Assembly (NCBI GenBank): GCA_019414325.1
Contig: DXMG01000027.1
Coordinates: 1-30,212, forward strand
Reading direction: 5' to 3'
Origin: Collinsella sp.
Lineage (GTDB): Bacteria; Actinomycetota; Coriobacteriia; Coriobacteriales; Coriobacteriaceae
Length of the DNA stretch: 30,212 nt
Shown here: positions 30,205 through 30,212 of the stretch, one piece after another
Layout: every line of letters starts with the position of its first letter
How positions within the stretch are numbered: position 1 is the first letter of the stretch
Program-made: the position numbers and the translations under genes
The notes under the pieces: generated by a model
What the model saw: only the letters and a program-made list of their open reading frames with translations
Databases searched by the model: none
Told to the model about the DNA's origin: nothing

Positions 30205-30212
30205 ATGGCTGG
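30205..30212 (+). CDS. Possible start of a transposase orfA, cut by the window end
   Basis: An ATG at 30205 lies 7 nt after GGGAGG. Only the first two codons are in the window, so the product is unknown. Called only because position and ribosome site fit the first open frame of an IS3-family element. Confidence 0.25.

Larger units (their letters stand above)
30156..30212 (+). mobile_element. Probable left end of an IS3-family insertion sequence (partial)
   Basis: TGTGAACTGCCTCCCATTTC at 30156 onward, followed by TTGGACA, resembles the terminal inverted repeats of the IS150-like branch of the IS3 family (TGAACTGxxCCC...GGACA). It is followed by a 14-bp hairpin, a T-tract and an ATG with a ribosome site at the window edge, the place expected for orfA. 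This is recalled from family knowledge; the other end and the transposase lie outside the window. Confidence 0.4.

Overview
The window looks like chromosomal DNA of a Coriobacteriia member (Actinomycetota), most likely Collinsella. This rests on the GC-rich codon use (mostly C or G in third positions), the gene set (a complete arginine deiminase operon, a YfcC-type arginine/ornithine carrier, LytS/LytTR pairs, a lactose/cellobiose-type PTS) and the style of the intergenic repeats. No database search was possible, so the genus is an inference. No tRNA, rRNA or CRISPR array was seen.

Layout. 1-8.9 kb (all minus strand): a small metallophosphoesterase; a GT2 glycosyltransferase / LytS-type kinase / LytTR regulator operon; a UMF1-type MFS transporter; a zinc-dependent phospholipase C-like protein; and a second, paralogous LytS/LytTR pair. 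9-11.8 kb (minus): an APC amino-acid permease and a metal-dependent amidohydrolase that probably share a transcript. 12.2-13.2 kb (plus): a membrane-anchored C39-like cysteine peptidase with a long basic, disordered N-terminus. 13.2-13.7 kb: a dense patch of repeats. 13.7-19.2 kb (minus): a beta-glucoside uptake and hydrolysis locus with a LicR-type PRD activator, PTS IIA, IIB and IIC, and a GH1 6-phospho-beta-glucosidase. The IIC gene carries a one-base frameshift near its 5' end. 19.5-24.4 kb (minus): arcD-arcA-arcB-arcC, which imports arginine and converts it to ornithine, CO2, ammonia and ATP. 24.7-26.6 kb (plus): a second, divergent arginine deiminase homologue coupled to an XRE/S24-like regulator. 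26.8-27.8 kb (minus): a second carbamate kinase almost identical to the first. 28.4-29.8 kb (plus): an AAA_14/DUF4143 ATPase bracketed by tandem repeats. The right edge carries what looks like the left end of an IS3-family insertion sequence.

The most interesting part is the arginine island at 19.3-27.8 kb. The two arcC copies form ~1.06 kb direct repeats 7.2 kb apart, with a core that I read as identical, so they could recombine or undergo gene conversion. The divergent deiminase keeps the catalytic residues but has Phe in place of the substrate-gating Arg. Its partner regulator has an S24-like domain without the Ser/Lys protease dyad. Two matching 19-bp operators, one inside a 29-bp palindrome, lie in the shared promoter region. 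A second theme is abundant structured intergenic repeats: two REP-like families, a 62-nt periodic array, an ~80-nt array of covarying hairpins and a 34-nt tandem repeat.
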